Part shown: positions 1 through 8,814 of the stretch, piece by piece
Layout: the number at the start of each line of letters is the position of its first letter
How positions within the stretch are numbered: position 1 is the first letter of the stretch
Source of the DNA: Bacteroidota bacterium
Lineage (GTDB): Bacteria; Bacteroidota; Bacteroidia; Bacteroidales; JACABE01
Length of the DNA: 64,000 nt
Assembly (NCBI GenBank): GCA_026391675.1
Contig: JAPLDQ010000019.1
Location: forward strand, 23,780 to 87,779
Direction of reading: 5' to 3'
Translations under genes and position numbers: made by a program
Notes under the pieces: model-generated
What the model saw: the letters and a program-made list of their open reading frames with translations, nothing else
Database searches by the model: none
Told to the model about the DNA's origin: nothing

Positions 1-2067
1 GACCCTACCGGCACAGCCCAGGCGTTAAAAAATGCGTTAAAACACATAGATGTTTTTAGCATTGAATTGCCGGAATGGTTGTGCTGGAAGAAAGACTTCA
101 GGGGAAATCCCTGCAAGGATTTGAAAGATTTTATTAACCTTTCCGGTGATGATAAAGAACAAACGCATTATAATTTCTTAGTACTCAAGAAAAATGCCCG
201 CAGGGCAAAATTCTGGGTAAAATCTTTTGATGAGAAGAAGAAAAAGATAAGCTACAATATTAATATGGAGTTTTATTATTTCTTCCTAAAGTGTAATGGC
301 TTTTATCAGATGGAATCCATTTATCATAGAAAAGCCGGTTATTGTTATGCCTGGATAAATGGCAAGGTGGTGGATCTGATTCATCCGGATAATATTAAGC
401 GGATTGTAAAACGCTTTACTAAAGAATGGATCAAGAGCAAGAATCGTATGGATGGGATTGAGCTTTTGAATAAGCTTAATACTTCACCCCAGATAGTAGA
501 AAGCAATTTGGAGAGCATTGATATGATTAAATGTGAGTTTAAGAATTATGATCGGGATACGGAATACTTACATTTTAAGAATGGCAGCTTAAAAATCACT
601 AAAGACAAGATTGAGAAAGTAAAGCATGATGAAATTAAAAACTATATCCTGGGCTTTCTGGAAATAAATAAAAATACGATTTCTCACCTGATTAAGCATA
701 ACATCAGCTTAATAGAAAAACCTGCTATTGAAGTAAATGCATCGAAAGAATATCAACAATTACTGGATAAATTGAAGGTATGTAAATCAGATGAAGACAG
801 GCAGGCTGTTAGTGTAGAGATTGCTTTAATGCCTGAAATTGACAAATACAATGTAAAAATAAATGATAAGGATTTTATCTATGTCAGGTTGTTGAAAGAT
901 TTAGCTGCAATCCACTGGAGAAAAGAAATTGAGCAAAAAAAAGATTTAAGCGAAACTGAGGAAAAAGAACAAAATCTTTTGTTGGCCAATTTAATGTTTG
1001 TGCTGGGTTATCATTGTCAACAATACAAAGATCCCGGAAAACCGTGGATGACTTTCCTCCAGGACATGAAAATTAGTGAAGTTGGGCAAAGCTCCGGCAG
1101 GTCTGGTAAAAGTCTGCTGAGCAAAGCTCCAACTTTTGTAAGAGCAAGCTTTTATAAAGGTGGCAGAACCCTGGATAATAAAAATGAATACCAGTTCTTT
1201 TATGATGGTTTAACTGAATTCCACGATTACATTGAAATAGATGATATGCATGAGTTCGCTGATTTCTCATTTTTCTATACCCAGGTAACAGGCAAAAGAG
1301 AAGTAAACCCAAAAAATCATACGCCATTTACCCTGGAATATGAAAATAGTGGGAAAATGCTGATATCCAGCAATTTTGAATTACAAAACGTGGACAGCAG
1401 CACGGTAGCCAGATTACTAAATACCGGTGTCAGCGATTATTACCATGAAGCCACCAAATTTAACGATTATAAGGAAACCAGAACCCCTTTAACAAAGTTT
1501 GGAAAACGCATATACGATGATTTTACGGAAGAAGAATGGATGAAATTTTTTAATCTGATCGCATATTGTATTCAAATGATGCAACGCTTTTATAAAATAA
1601 ATCCTCCGGAGGGTAATCTCGAAAAGCGGCAATTAAGAAGAGCAATGAGCCAGGGATTGGGTAAGGATGAAGATTTCTTTAACTGGGCCAATGATTATTT
1701 TATTCAATGTTCCGGGGAAAATACACCGGAGATCTCCCCTACTCATGCCGGCTACCTGAATACCTATATTATTAAAGAAGTAGCTTTTGAAAATTTACAG
1801 ACTAAACTTACCAGCAAGCAAAAATCTGACTACCGTATTACAAAATTTAAAAAGCAGGTCCAAGCCTGGTGTGAGTATTATGGGTTTGAATTAAACCCGG
1901 CTAATTTGTGCTATGTAGATGAAAAAACCAAAGCCAGAAGAATTAACAAAAACATTGATGGTATTACGAAAGAGTGCATTTATATTTCTACATATAAAAA
2001 TCCTGTCATTGAGCGTCGGTCATTGAGCGGAGACGAAATAAGAAATGATGATGACATGCCTTTTTGA
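1..2067 (+). CDS. Phage primase/helicase, 5'-truncated by window edge
   Basis: The reading frame is open from the first base, so the gene starts upstream and the apparent TTG start at 67 is not its real start. The C-terminal part has a Walker-A-like P-loop (GRSGKS, about residue 345 counting from 67) and a Walker-B-like acidic stretch (IEIDDMHEF), then an SSNF segment resembling sensor/arginine-finger regions. This fits the SF3-like helicase module of phage primase-helicases. The first codons (DPTG...) could be the end of a TOPRIM primase domain, but too little is visible to be sure. It is followed after 31 bp by a DnaA-domain-IV-like gene. The role is inferred to be DNA unwinding and priming in phage replication. 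Confidence 0.75.
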   Translation, partial: DPTGTAQALKNALKHIDVFSIELPEWLCWKKDFRGNPCKDLKDFINLSGDDKEQTHYNFLVLKKNARRAKFWVKSFDEKKKKISYNINMEFYYFFLKCNGFYQMESIYHRKAGYCYAWINGKVVDLIHPDNIKRIVKRFTKEWIKSKNRMDGIELLNKLNTSPQIVESNLESIDMIKCEFKNYDRDTEYLHFKNGSLKITKDKIEKVKHDEIKNYILGFLEINKNTISHLIKHNISLIEKPAIEVNASKEYQQLLDKLKVCKSDEDRQAVSVEIALMPEIDKYNVKINDKDFIYVRLLKDLAAIHWRKEIEQKKDLSETEEKEQNLLLANLMFVLGYHCQQYKDPGKPWMTFLQDMKISEVGQSSGRSGKSLLSKAPTFVRASFYKGGRTLDNKNEYQFFYDGLTEFHDYIEIDDMHEFADFSFFYTQVTGKREVNPKNHTPFTLEYENSGKMLISSNFELQNVDSSTVARLLNTGVSDYYHEATKFNDYKETRTPLTKFGKRIYDDFTEEEWMKFFNLIAYCIQMMQRFYKINPPEGNLEKRQLRRAMSQGLGKDEDFFNWANDYFIQCSGENTPEISPTHAGYLNTYIIKEVAFENLQTKLTSKQKSDYRITKFKKQVQAWCEYYGFELNPANLCYVDEKTKARRINKNIDGITKECIYISTYKNPVIERRSLSGDEIRNDDDMPF

Positions 2068-2098
2068 GTGCCATAAGTAATTATAGTTAAAAACAATA

Positions 2099-2581
2099 AT
2101 GAGAGCTAAGGAAATAGACCGTTTGGTAAGTAAGATCATGAAAGTGAGTATGAGAAACATTCGTTCCAAAAGAGGAAGCTTCAAGGTTTCTGAAGCGAGA
2201 TATATAGCCATGTATTTACGTAAAAAATACCTGCATCAAAGCTATAACAGCCTGGCTAAAGAATGGGCATACAGCAATCACACGGTAACCCGAAGTGGGA
2301 TTTTAAATGTAAGCAATCATATTGAAACTGAAAAGGAAACGGCTGAATTAATAAGATTGCTTGAGCTTATGGTAGAACAACGCTTACAAAAGATATCAGG
2401 AGATAAAAAACGCTACAATGATCATTTCTGCCTGAAACAAAATGGGCATTGCATAGATGCGAAACAAAGAATATTAAGCATCAGCGAAATTTCCTTTAAC
2501 GAAATACAGGGACGTGATAAAAAAATGATGCTCAGATTAGTAAGTAAGGGTTATGGCATTCAATTACAAATCAATTTATAA
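2099..2581 (+). CDS. DnaA domain IV-like DNA-binding protein
   Basis: A 160-residue protein. Residues about 30-75 resemble the DnaA C-terminal DNA-binding domain: an ARYIAMYLRKKY helix, then a helix-turn-helix ending in SNHTVTRS, close to the DnaA signature (R-x-IAMYL ... HsTV). There is no AAA+ domain. It sits directly after the primase/helicase, so it may bind the phage origin or regulate replication. The rest of the protein is basic and unassigned. Function is inferred from the motif and the neighbour. Confidence 0.6.
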   Translation: MRAKEIDRLVSKIMKVSMRNIRSKRGSFKVSEARYIAMYLRKKYLHQSYNSLAKEWAYSNHTVTRSGILNVSNHIETEKETAELIRLLELMVEQRLQKISGDKKRYNDHFCLKQNGHCIDAKQRILSISEISFNEIQGRDKKMMLRLVSKGYGIQLQINL

Positions 2582-2589
2582 TTTCTATT

Positions 2590-2880
2590 ATGCCAAAATG
2601 TAAAGATTGCAAAAACGGTTGTGTTGCAGCAATTTCCGGCAAAAAATCCAGCTGGAGGTGTGGGCTAACCCGAATTCCCATCTACCCTAATTTGCCAGCA
2701 GGTATGCGCTTAGCTACCTTAGATGATATTTATCCTGAAGCTATCAGGCAAATTGGGCTAACTTATCTGCTTAAAAGCTATTATAGCGGGGTTTTTGAGG
2801 CGTATACTTTAAGTAAAAATACAGATTTACTAAATTTGTTGAAGTTTATTGATAATAAGAGGTGTTGGGTAAAGAATTAA
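2590..2880 (+). CDS. Small Cys-rich protein
   Basis: A 96-residue protein with an N-terminal CKDCKNGC cluster and a further Cys at about residue 28, suggesting a small metal-binding knuckle. It lies 8 bp after the DnaA-like gene and probably ends the replication operon, converging with the minus-strand operon 20 bp away. No family is recognised. Confidence 0.6.
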   Translation: MPKCKDCKNGCVAAISGKKSSWRCGLTRIPIYPNLPAGMRLATLDDIYPEAIRQIGLTYLLKSYYSGVFEAYTLSKNTDLLNLLKFIDNKRCWVKN

Positions 2881-2900
2881 TAATTTTAATTAATAATCAT

Positions 2901-3785
2901 TTAACTTGCTGAATATTCTTGCTCGCTGTAATAAAGCATTATTCCAATATAAGCTGGTTCTAATTTAATCAATAATGTGTAAAATTTTTTATACGATTTT
3001 TCTAAAGAGCAATTCTGTAAATCATTACACATATTTTTCATTTCAACAATATTAGTTTCATTGATAAGGTACCATTGTTTGATAAAACCTGTTGAATTTA
3101 AACCATTATATTTTTCATTCTTGTTATAATTGTTGTAGTGTTCATTCGCAATTTTGTTTAATTCCTTATATGTGTCAAAGGTTTCATTGACCATTGCGTC
3201 GGTTATTTGCCAGATATAATCTGAAATAATTTCTGATAGTATTTTTTGAGGTGTCGTTTTTTGTAAATGATTATATTTTTTTAATTTCGTTACTATTTCT
3301 TCAAAATTATTTACTTTCTCAACTTCTAGAATCTCCTGAGTCGATTTAGATTCTCTTTCTGAATAGCCTATTATACCAATATCAAGAAAACTTTCAAATT
3401 TATTTTCTAAAAAATTGCAGTAATAAAGTATACAAAATTCTGTCATTCTTTTATCAGCGAAAAGATGATGATATAAATTATTTCGTGTTTTATGACAATA
3501 GTCGATAATATTTTTTTCAGATTCATTAATTAGACTCAGGAATAATGATTTACTGATAATATTTTCAAATTTATTGAAACTTTTGATGATACTTTCATAT
3601 TCATTTTTTTGAATTTCATTCATTACTAATAAATGTTTCAATCTAATGGTATTCTGATTTATTAATAAATTTTCAATTATATTATCAAACAATACTAAGC
3701 TAATGCGCTTATACTCAAATATATTACTTTGAGCTAATTTTAACGCCTCACCAAATTGAGCATAGTATAAGTTCTTTCTATTCAT
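2901..3785 (-). CDS. HEPN-like protein of three-gene AT-rich operon
   Basis: A 294-residue, mostly helical protein with no recognised full-length family. Residues 101-106 read RNNLYH, which fits the HEPN RNase motif R-x4-H with a polar residue after Arg. The motif follows a helix and is preceded by long helices, as in HEPN bundles. HEPN proteins are commonly toxic RNases in toxin-antitoxin and abortive infection systems. The gene is last in the operon and its start overlaps the PrimPol-exonuclease gene by 4 bp (ATGA), so they are translationally coupled. Base composition is much more AT-rich than the phage structural genes, a sign of separate acquisition. The HEPN call rests on one motif and predicted helicity. 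Confidence 0.55.
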   Translation of the reverse strand: MNRKNLYYAQFGEALKLAQSNIFEYKRISLVLFDNIIENLLINQNTIRLKHLLVMNEIQKNEYESIIKSFNKFENIISKSLFLSLINESEKNIIDYCHKTRNNLYHHLFADKRMTEFCILYYCNFLENKFESFLDIGIIGYSERESKSTQEILEVEKVNNFEEIVTKLKKYNHLQKTTPQKILSEIISDYIWQITDAMVNETFDTYKELNKIANEHYNNYNKNEKYNGLNSTGFIKQWYLINETNIVEMKNMCNDLQNCSLEKSYKKFYTLLIKLEPAYIGIMLYYSEQEYSAS

Positions 3786-5203
3786 AATTTTATTATTTCT
3801 TGATTAACCAATTCTTTATAACATTTTGCAGTTAATAGAACATCCGATTCAGCATTATGGCGTTGTTCTATTTTATAATTAAATAGTTTTTCATAAAGTT
3901 CAAATAATTTGGGGAATTTTAATTCATCATTTATTGTAGTTATATTACAAAAATGCACTGTTTCTTTCATGGTGCAAACTATACGTTTATTTACAAAAGG
4001 GACTTGAAGAGAGTATTTAAGTAATTGGTGTTTAATTATTGGAATATCAAAATCAGAATTATGAGCAACAATATTTGTTGACACTTTAACATCAGTAATA
4101 AACTTTTTATAAACTTCTACAGGATCTTTACCTATCCTTTTGACTAAATTTATATCAATATTATTAATTAAATACGCTTCTGTTTGTTTTATACCTATAA
4201 AATTTATTAGTTCAGATTCTTTTTTAAGTAAATTACCTTTTTTATCTAGCAATATCCATGCAATTTGAATAATATTTGGATATTCAATGATAAAATCTTC
4301 ACCTTTATTTACTTTTTTAGGTAACCCATCAGTTTCAATATCGACAATACAAGAAATTTCACCCTCAGCTATATCTAAAATATTTTCATCATTTAAATTG
4401 CTTGGCATATTTGGAGGGATAAATTCAAATAGGATTTCACCATATCCCTCACCCACATAACTTTTTTTAACATCTAAAAATGTATCAATAAAATTTAATA
4501 TACCTAATCGTAAATTCCAGTTTCTAAAATACCTTTTTTCACCATGGCCGACTTCTAAAGGTAGCGCTGTTGGTATTTCGCAATTAATAAATTCATATGT
4601 TTTTCCTGAACTGTGAATTGATGGTGGTAAAACAAGATTCGTATTCCATAAAATTTCAGCTTTTTCAAGTAAATGTCTATTTTTTTTATTTGGAGGAAAG
4701 GTCGTAACAACCATTTTTTCAGTTAAATAATCAAATTTATTTGCTCTAATAATAATATGAAACCCATTCTTGCTTCCTGTTTGAACAACCCATTCATAAT
4801 TTAATGGTAGTCCTAAAGATTCTAATACTTTTTCTAGAAAATCATAATCTGAACAGCCATCCAAATCGATAGCACGGATCTTTCTTATACCAGTAATACA
4901 ACCAACGCCAGTTGCATTTTCCCAATCATATGACTCTAATTCTTCAATACTTTGACTTTGAGTTAATAAATGTTTCCATTTATGATCAGGTGTCTTTAAA
5001 ATATGCTTATTAAAGAAATTATGCTCTGTAATATGATTGCTAATACAAGTCACATTTAATCCAAGTGAAAAATAATGTTTTGCAAATAATTTAATCTTTT
5101 TATTCTTATCATCACTAATAATTTTATCTGTAAGCTTTAAAAGATTACCAAGGTTTGAAAGCCCATTATTATTATCATTTTTTTGTATATTTGTGTCACT
5201 CAT
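3782..5203 (-). CDS. PrimPol-like domain fused to DEDDh 3'-5' exonuclease
   Basis: A 473-residue two-domain protein. Residues about 36-210 look like a bifunctional primase/polymerase (archaeo-eukaryotic primase superfamily): GVGCITG before an AIDLDG catalytic DxD (D113, D115), a TGSKNGFHIII segment carrying the conserved His (H149), and LPPSIHSSGKTYEF. Residues about 283-470 are a DnaQ-like exonuclease: ExoI DIETDG (D288, E290), ExoII AHNSDFD (D384, D386) and ExoIII HNAESD (H449, D454; DEDDh type). Together these suggest DNA synthesis or nucleotidyl transfer plus 3' trimming. It is the middle gene of a coupled operon, with 4-bp overlaps on both sides. I do not know this fusion as part of a named system. 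Confidence 0.72.
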   Translation of the reverse strand: MSDTNIQKNDNNNGLSNLGNLLKLTDKIISDDKNKKIKLFAKHYFSLGLNVTCISNHITEHNFFNKHILKTPDHKWKHLLTQSQSIEELESYDWENATGVGCITGIRKIRAIDLDGCSDYDFLEKVLESLGLPLNYEWVVQTGSKNGFHIIIRANKFDYLTEKMVVTTFPPNKKNRHLLEKAEILWNTNLVLPPSIHSSGKTYEFINCEIPTALPLEVGHGEKRYFRNWNLRLGILNFIDTFLDVKKSYVGEGYGEILFEFIPPNMPSNLNDENILDIAEGEISCIVDIETDGLPKKVNKGEDFIIEYPNIIQIAWILLDKKGNLLKKESELINFIGIKQTEAYLINNIDINLVKRIGKDPVEVYKKFITDVKVSTNIVAHNSDFDIPIIKHQLLKYSLQVPFVNKRIVCTMKETVHFCNITTINDELKFPKLFELYEKLFNYKIEQRHNAESDVLLTAKCYKELVNQEIIKL

Positions 5204-6576
5204 TTTGAATATTTTTTATTTTCAAGTTCCATCTGTAAATCGGACATTTCTTTATTGAGCTTTGTTCTCATTATACTAAAATATTCTGTCCAATCTAAAA
5301 TTGAAACAATAAGCTGATACGTTTCACTAGCTTTTATTTTATTAATTTCATCTTCAAGTTGTAGTATTTGAATTTTTAATTTTGAAATATATGCCATTAG
5401 TCTATCTATTTCAATAATAGTTGCAGACTTATGTTTGAATAAATTCCCTGTTTCCAAATCATTTAAAATTTCAGTAACCTTTTTTAAATCATTTGCATCA
5501 TTAGCAATTTTTAATTCGATAAATATTTTTTGAGCAATATCTTTCAATTCATCATTAACCTTATCTGGATGGCATAAAAATGATGCTTTTCTAAATTTAC
5601 TTTTTAATAATATTTTTTCCTCTTCATTTAATTCAAATATTTTTTTATCTTTCTCTGTTTCAAAATCTTTATTAAAATCATTAAAATCATTTTCAGCATC
5701 TTTTTGTTTCTCTTTATCATTTTGGTATTTTATCTTTCTTAATCTTAATATTTCAAGGATAATGTTACCAAGTTCTAAAGAATAAGAATGATGAAAATCG
5801 GAAATATTTTTATCCAAATCTATTTTCTCATTATCATAAGCGTTTAATTTATTTTCTAATATTCTAACTTCTAATTTTAAATTAGATATTTCAGGATCAT
5901 CATATAAAACAATTGATTGATACTTTCGAGTGAAATTATCTATTTCGCTTATAATCTTAATATAATCGTTCTTAATTATTGCATTATAAATCTTTGATAT
6001 ATAAATATCATTTTTATACTCCTCTAATTTAAATATTTCCTTTTTTAACTCTCCAAATTCTTCTAATTCGATATAATTTTTAATGATTTGAAATCTTTTA
6101 ATAATTAAGCCAATTGGTATTTCTTTATTCCTTTCTGTAGTAGTATTAGTTATTTTTCGAATTATATTAGAAAACTCATGAATAAATTGTTCTGCAAGTA
6201 TCTTGTCTTCGTTAATAATAATATTTTCAAGATTATTTTCTGCTTTATAGCTCCAATTATAGGATCCAGTAATTACAATTGAATGGTCAATAATACAAAA
6301 TTTATTATGCATTAATTCTGTATCACTATTGCCAATTTTATAAAATGAACCTCCATATTTTTCAATTTCATTATAAAATATTTTAGAATTTGCATTTATT
6401 AAGTCATCACTAACAATTAAATAAACAATTATACCATTTCTTGCTTTGTCTAAAATTGTGTTAAATATATTTCTATTTGTAAACCATGCCACTGCAATAT
6501 GCAACGTCTGTTGAGCAGTTTCAATCTCAGTAATTATACGATTTCCAATATTTTCAAATACTGCTTCAGATCTCAT
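5200..6576 (-). CDS. PLD-family nuclease with coiled coil and J-domain
   Basis: A 458-residue protein. The N-terminal part (about 1-130) is a phospholipase-D-like nuclease with one HKD motif: H90-x-K92-x4-D97 followed by GSYNW (104-108), as in homodimeric Nuc/BfiI-type enzymes. The middle is long, Lys/Glu-rich and probably coiled coil. At 320-370 a J-domain-like helix pair carries the HPD signature (H336, P337, D338), the contact for Hsp70/DnaK. A second coiled coil ends the protein. It is the first gene of the operon and overlaps the next start by ATGA. The likely role is DNA or RNA cleavage recruited or regulated through DnaK, which is an inference. Confidence 0.68.
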   Translation of the reverse strand: MRSEAVFENIGNRIITEIETAQQTLHIAVAWFTNRNIFNTILDKARNGIIVYLIVSDDLINANSKIFYNEIEKYGGSFYKIGNSDTELMHNKFCIIDHSIVITGSYNWSYKAENNLENIIINEDKILAEQFIHEFSNIIRKITNTTTERNKEIPIGLIIKRFQIIKNYIELEEFGELKKEIFKLEEYKNDIYISKIYNAIIKNDYIKIISEIDNFTRKYQSIVLYDDPEISNLKLEVRILENKLNAYDNEKIDLDKNISDFHHSYSLELGNIILEILRLRKIKYQNDKEKQKDAENDFNDFNKDFETEKDKKIFELNEEEKILLKSKFRKASFLCHPDKVNDELKDIAQKIFIELKIANDANDLKKVTEILNDLETGNLFKHKSATIIEIDRLMAYISKLKIQILQLEDEINKIKASETYQLIVSILDWTEYFSIMRTKLNKEMSDLQMELENKKYSK

Positions 6577-6932
6577 ATTTCAAATTAGTATTTTAAGGAA
6601 AATAAATTTTTTTTCAAGTTTAGATTCATTTTTACCCAACAAATATAATACTTATTTATTTGTTAAAATAATAAAGCAAATAAAAAAAATAAACCTCAAA
6701 TTTTACGACCTCTATTTTATTGTAATTTGTAATTATTGTTTATAAATAACTGAATAATAAATAAATATGAGATTACAAATTAATTACAAATCAAAAATTT
6801 TCTGAAAATTACATTTTTTTGCTCTTTTTTCGCAGATTTAACTGGGGTTGGTATTTTTTACACTTAAAATAAACATGTTTATTTATACATCCTGAATCTT
6901 GTTATAAATACTCATACTTTGCTGTAATTTTA
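6577..6932. promoter_or_regulatory. Divergent control region with TTGTAAT heptamers and a palindrome
   Basis: This 356-bp AT-rich gap separates the minus-strand HEPN/PrimPol/PLD-J operon from the plus-strand early genes. It holds a minus-strand -7 box (6640-6647). It also has two adjacent TTGTAAT heptamers (6720-6726, 6727-6733) mirrored by two ATTACAA copies (6772-6778, 6783-6789), and an 18-bp perfect palindrome AAATAAACATGTTTATTT (6867-6884). These look like repressor operators, or a replication or partition iteron site. No coding potential was seen. Confidence 0.5.
6640..6647 (-). promoter_or_regulatory. -7 promoter box (TATATTTG) of the PLD-J/PrimPol/HEPN operon
   Basis: Read on the minus strand, the sequence is TATATTTG, an exact match to the Bacteroidota TAnnTTTG element, about 65 bp before the start codon at 6576. 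A matching -33 TTTG at the usual distance is not clear. Confidence 0.5.
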
Positions 6933-7502
6933 ATGAAAAATACACAAATGTACTTAGTAAGCCTACCTGTGAAACCCTATGTTAAAAGGTTTTTGGAATT
7001 GAATTTTGGAGATCCGGTTGACCTAAAGAAAGATAAAAAGTTGTATAACTATTTCAGACGATGTTTAACAAAGCCCAGGCTAACCTATGATAAAACACGT
7101 TGTGCTGAAATATCTAATTATTATAATGAAAATGCCGGGATAGTGATTTCAGAAGATGATTTCTATCGCTATGGCTGGGAACTGTCAAAAACAGATGTGG
7201 TAGCATTTGGCAGGGAAATAGAAGCCAATGCTAAATTCTTTATGAAAAACATTGTTTCCTTCTATTGTTCCCACATGGAGTTCTCAAGGTCTGTAAGATA
7301 TTTCCAGGAGAAATATGGATTTACTGAAGATATCTGGCAATATGATTCCATTGTAAAAGATTTCCAGCGAAACGGATTGAAATTTAAAGTGGAGTTTTCC
7401 AAAGAAATTACCGAAAAAATTGAGAAAATAATCTTGTTGAATTTGTCGGATAAAAGGACAATTTCAACGAAAATGATAGAAAACTATGCAAACAATAAAT
7501 AA
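6933..7502 (+). CDS. Unknown early phage protein
   Basis: A 189-residue soluble protein, rich in Lys and aromatic residues, with no recognised family. It is the first plus-strand gene after the divergent control region and overlaps the following gene by 17 bp. Its C-terminal third is predicted helical. Position just ahead of the head genes makes it a candidate regulator of late expression, but nothing in the sequence proves that. Confidence 0.6.
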   Translation: MKNTQMYLVSLPVKPYVKRFLELNFGDPVDLKKDKKLYNYFRRCLTKPRLTYDKTRCAEISNYYNENAGIVISEDDFYRYGWELSKTDVVAFGREIEANAKFFMKNIVSFYCSHMEFSRSVRYFQEKYGFTEDIWQYDSIVKDFQRNGLKFKVEFSKEITEKIEKIILLNLSDKRTISTKMIENYANNK

Positions 7503-7944
7503 GAACTCGGAAAAATTGGCTGGAGTGGTTGATTTATATGCAATTCCAACTACCAATATTATAAAAATACTAAACAAAGATATTTTTTGTCTGAATCAGG
7601 ATGAAATTTATCATTTCTTATGTGCAACAGAATCCATCGTACACAGTTCTTCCAGCGAGATAAAAGATGCCGGTCAACTGTTTACAAATAAGGTATCAGC
7701 ATTTATACCTGGACAGCATAACAGCATTGATAAAACTCTTACAAAATTAGCCCGTTACAAATTTGTGGTAGTAGTAAGAAATCAGGATGATACCTATATA
7801 ATGATAGGTGACAAAGAAATAGGCTTGAATTTTAAATGGAATTATTCTAACAGCTCGAATTGGAGTGCTTCTGTTGGTTATGAGTTATCATTTCTGGGTG
7901 AAAATACATTTTCGCAAAAGCTGGTTAATTTTCCTTTTAGTTAA
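7486..7944 (+). CDS. Unknown early phage protein
   Basis: A 152-residue protein with no signal peptide or membrane segment and no motif I recognise. The 17-bp overlap with the preceding gene indicates translational coupling. The C-terminal half alternates hydrophobic and polar residues, suggesting beta strands (VVVVRNQDD..., IGLNFKW). The pair may work together. Confidence 0.55.
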   Translation: MQTINKNSEKLAGVVDLYAIPTTNIIKILNKDIFCLNQDEIYHFLCATESIVHSSSSEIKDAGQLFTNKVSAFIPGQHNSIDKTLTKLARYKFVVVVRNQDDTYIMIGDKEIGLNFKWNYSNSSNWSASVGYELSFLGENTFSQKLVNFPFS

Positions 7945-7946
7945 TT

Positions 7947-7977
7947 TTTGAGTTTGTGTGTTTTATTATTACATTTG
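7947..7977 (+). promoter_or_regulatory. Host-type promoter (TTG, 19 bp, TACATTTG)
   Basis: A TTG at 7948-7950 and TACATTTG at 7970-7977 are separated by 19 bp, matching the Bacteroidota -33/-7 promoter. It places transcription start near 7984 and rules out the GTG at 7958 as the start of the next gene. Confidence 0.6.
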
Positions 7978-8005
7978 TAAAAAAGTAAATTTAAATTACA
8001 ATATT

Positions 8006-8554
8006 ATGATTGATTTTGAAAATTTTCTAATTTGTGCTTCTAAGTATGGACTTTGGGATATTATAAGTGTACTTGTATTATTATCCTCATTTCTTATAGT
8101 TTTGCGTTTTATTTTCTTTCCTTTTTTTTATGTAAAAAATTTAAGCTTTTATGTTAAACATGTAAGGGATCAATCAAATTATCCATCAAAGCTAATATTT
8201 GATATAAAAAATTCTAGAAATGAAAATTTAGTATTATCAAATGTATATTTTAAACCAAAAAAATTAATCGCTGACTCTAAAGCATATGGAGATACTTCCA
8301 AGAAAATATATGAGTTAAAATTTGATCCAAATTATACAGATCCGGATTGTTTAATAACTCATGGAAATAATGCATTAACATGGTTTCCTTTAGATCCTAA
8401 TATTATAGATTCTGAAATTGAAAAAATACTCAACCCAGATAAAATCGGATTTTTATTTATTAAATGTAAACCAAAAATAGCTGGTAATTTTCATTGCAAG
8501 TGTACTTTTTTAACAAACAGACCTAGAACAATTAGGTTAATACGTAAATATTAA
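8006..8554 (+). CDS. Membrane-anchored unknown protein (possible moron)
   Basis: A 182-residue protein starting at the ATG at 8006, downstream of its own promoter. One strong transmembrane helix lies near the N-terminus (about residues 17-40, rich in Leu, Val, Ile and Phe). The remaining ~140 residues are polar and beta-rich. The gene has its own promoter, is more AT-rich than the head genes and is monocistronic, all typical of a moron. No family is recognised. Confidence 0.6.
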   Translation: MIDFENFLICASKYGLWDIISVLVLLSSFLIVLRFIFFPFFYVKNLSFYVKHVRDQSNYPSKLIFDIKNSRNENLVLSNVYFKPKKLIADSKAYGDTSKKIYELKFDPNYTDPDCLITHGNNALTWFPLDPNIIDSEIEKILNPDKIGFLFIKCKPKIAGNFHCKCTFLTNRPRTIRLIRKY

Positions 8555-8760
8555 AATATGATATTATCACATAATAAATATTTAGTAAAAACAATTTAAT
8601 TTAACAATATCATATTTTATATTCCTCACTATTTTTGTATTTCTCAAAAACATTTTTACCATAAGACATTTTTGAAGCTAAACGATATACCATTATTTAT
8701 TATCATTTTATTTTCAATATTTCTTAATTGATAATTAATAATTCAAGATTCATCAATCTT

Positions 8761-8798
8761 TTTGTCCTTTCCTACCCTCTTCACTAAACTTTTCTTTG
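8761..8798 (+). promoter_or_regulatory. Late promoter A (TTTGTCCTTT ... TTTCTTTG)
   Basis: TTTGTCCTTTC is followed 26 bp after the TTTG by a degenerate -7 box (TTTCTTTG) and then CTGAAAA, 16 bp before the ATG at 8815. The same element with identical 38-bp length occurs at 36010, 41151 and 48713, each directly before a structural block. Confidence 0.7.
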
Positions 8799-8814
8799 CT
8801 GAAAAGTTTTGAAA

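Noticed and set aside
7958..8005. GTG start 48 bp upstream of the 8006 gene
   Set aside because: It overlaps a full promoter whose transcription would start after it.
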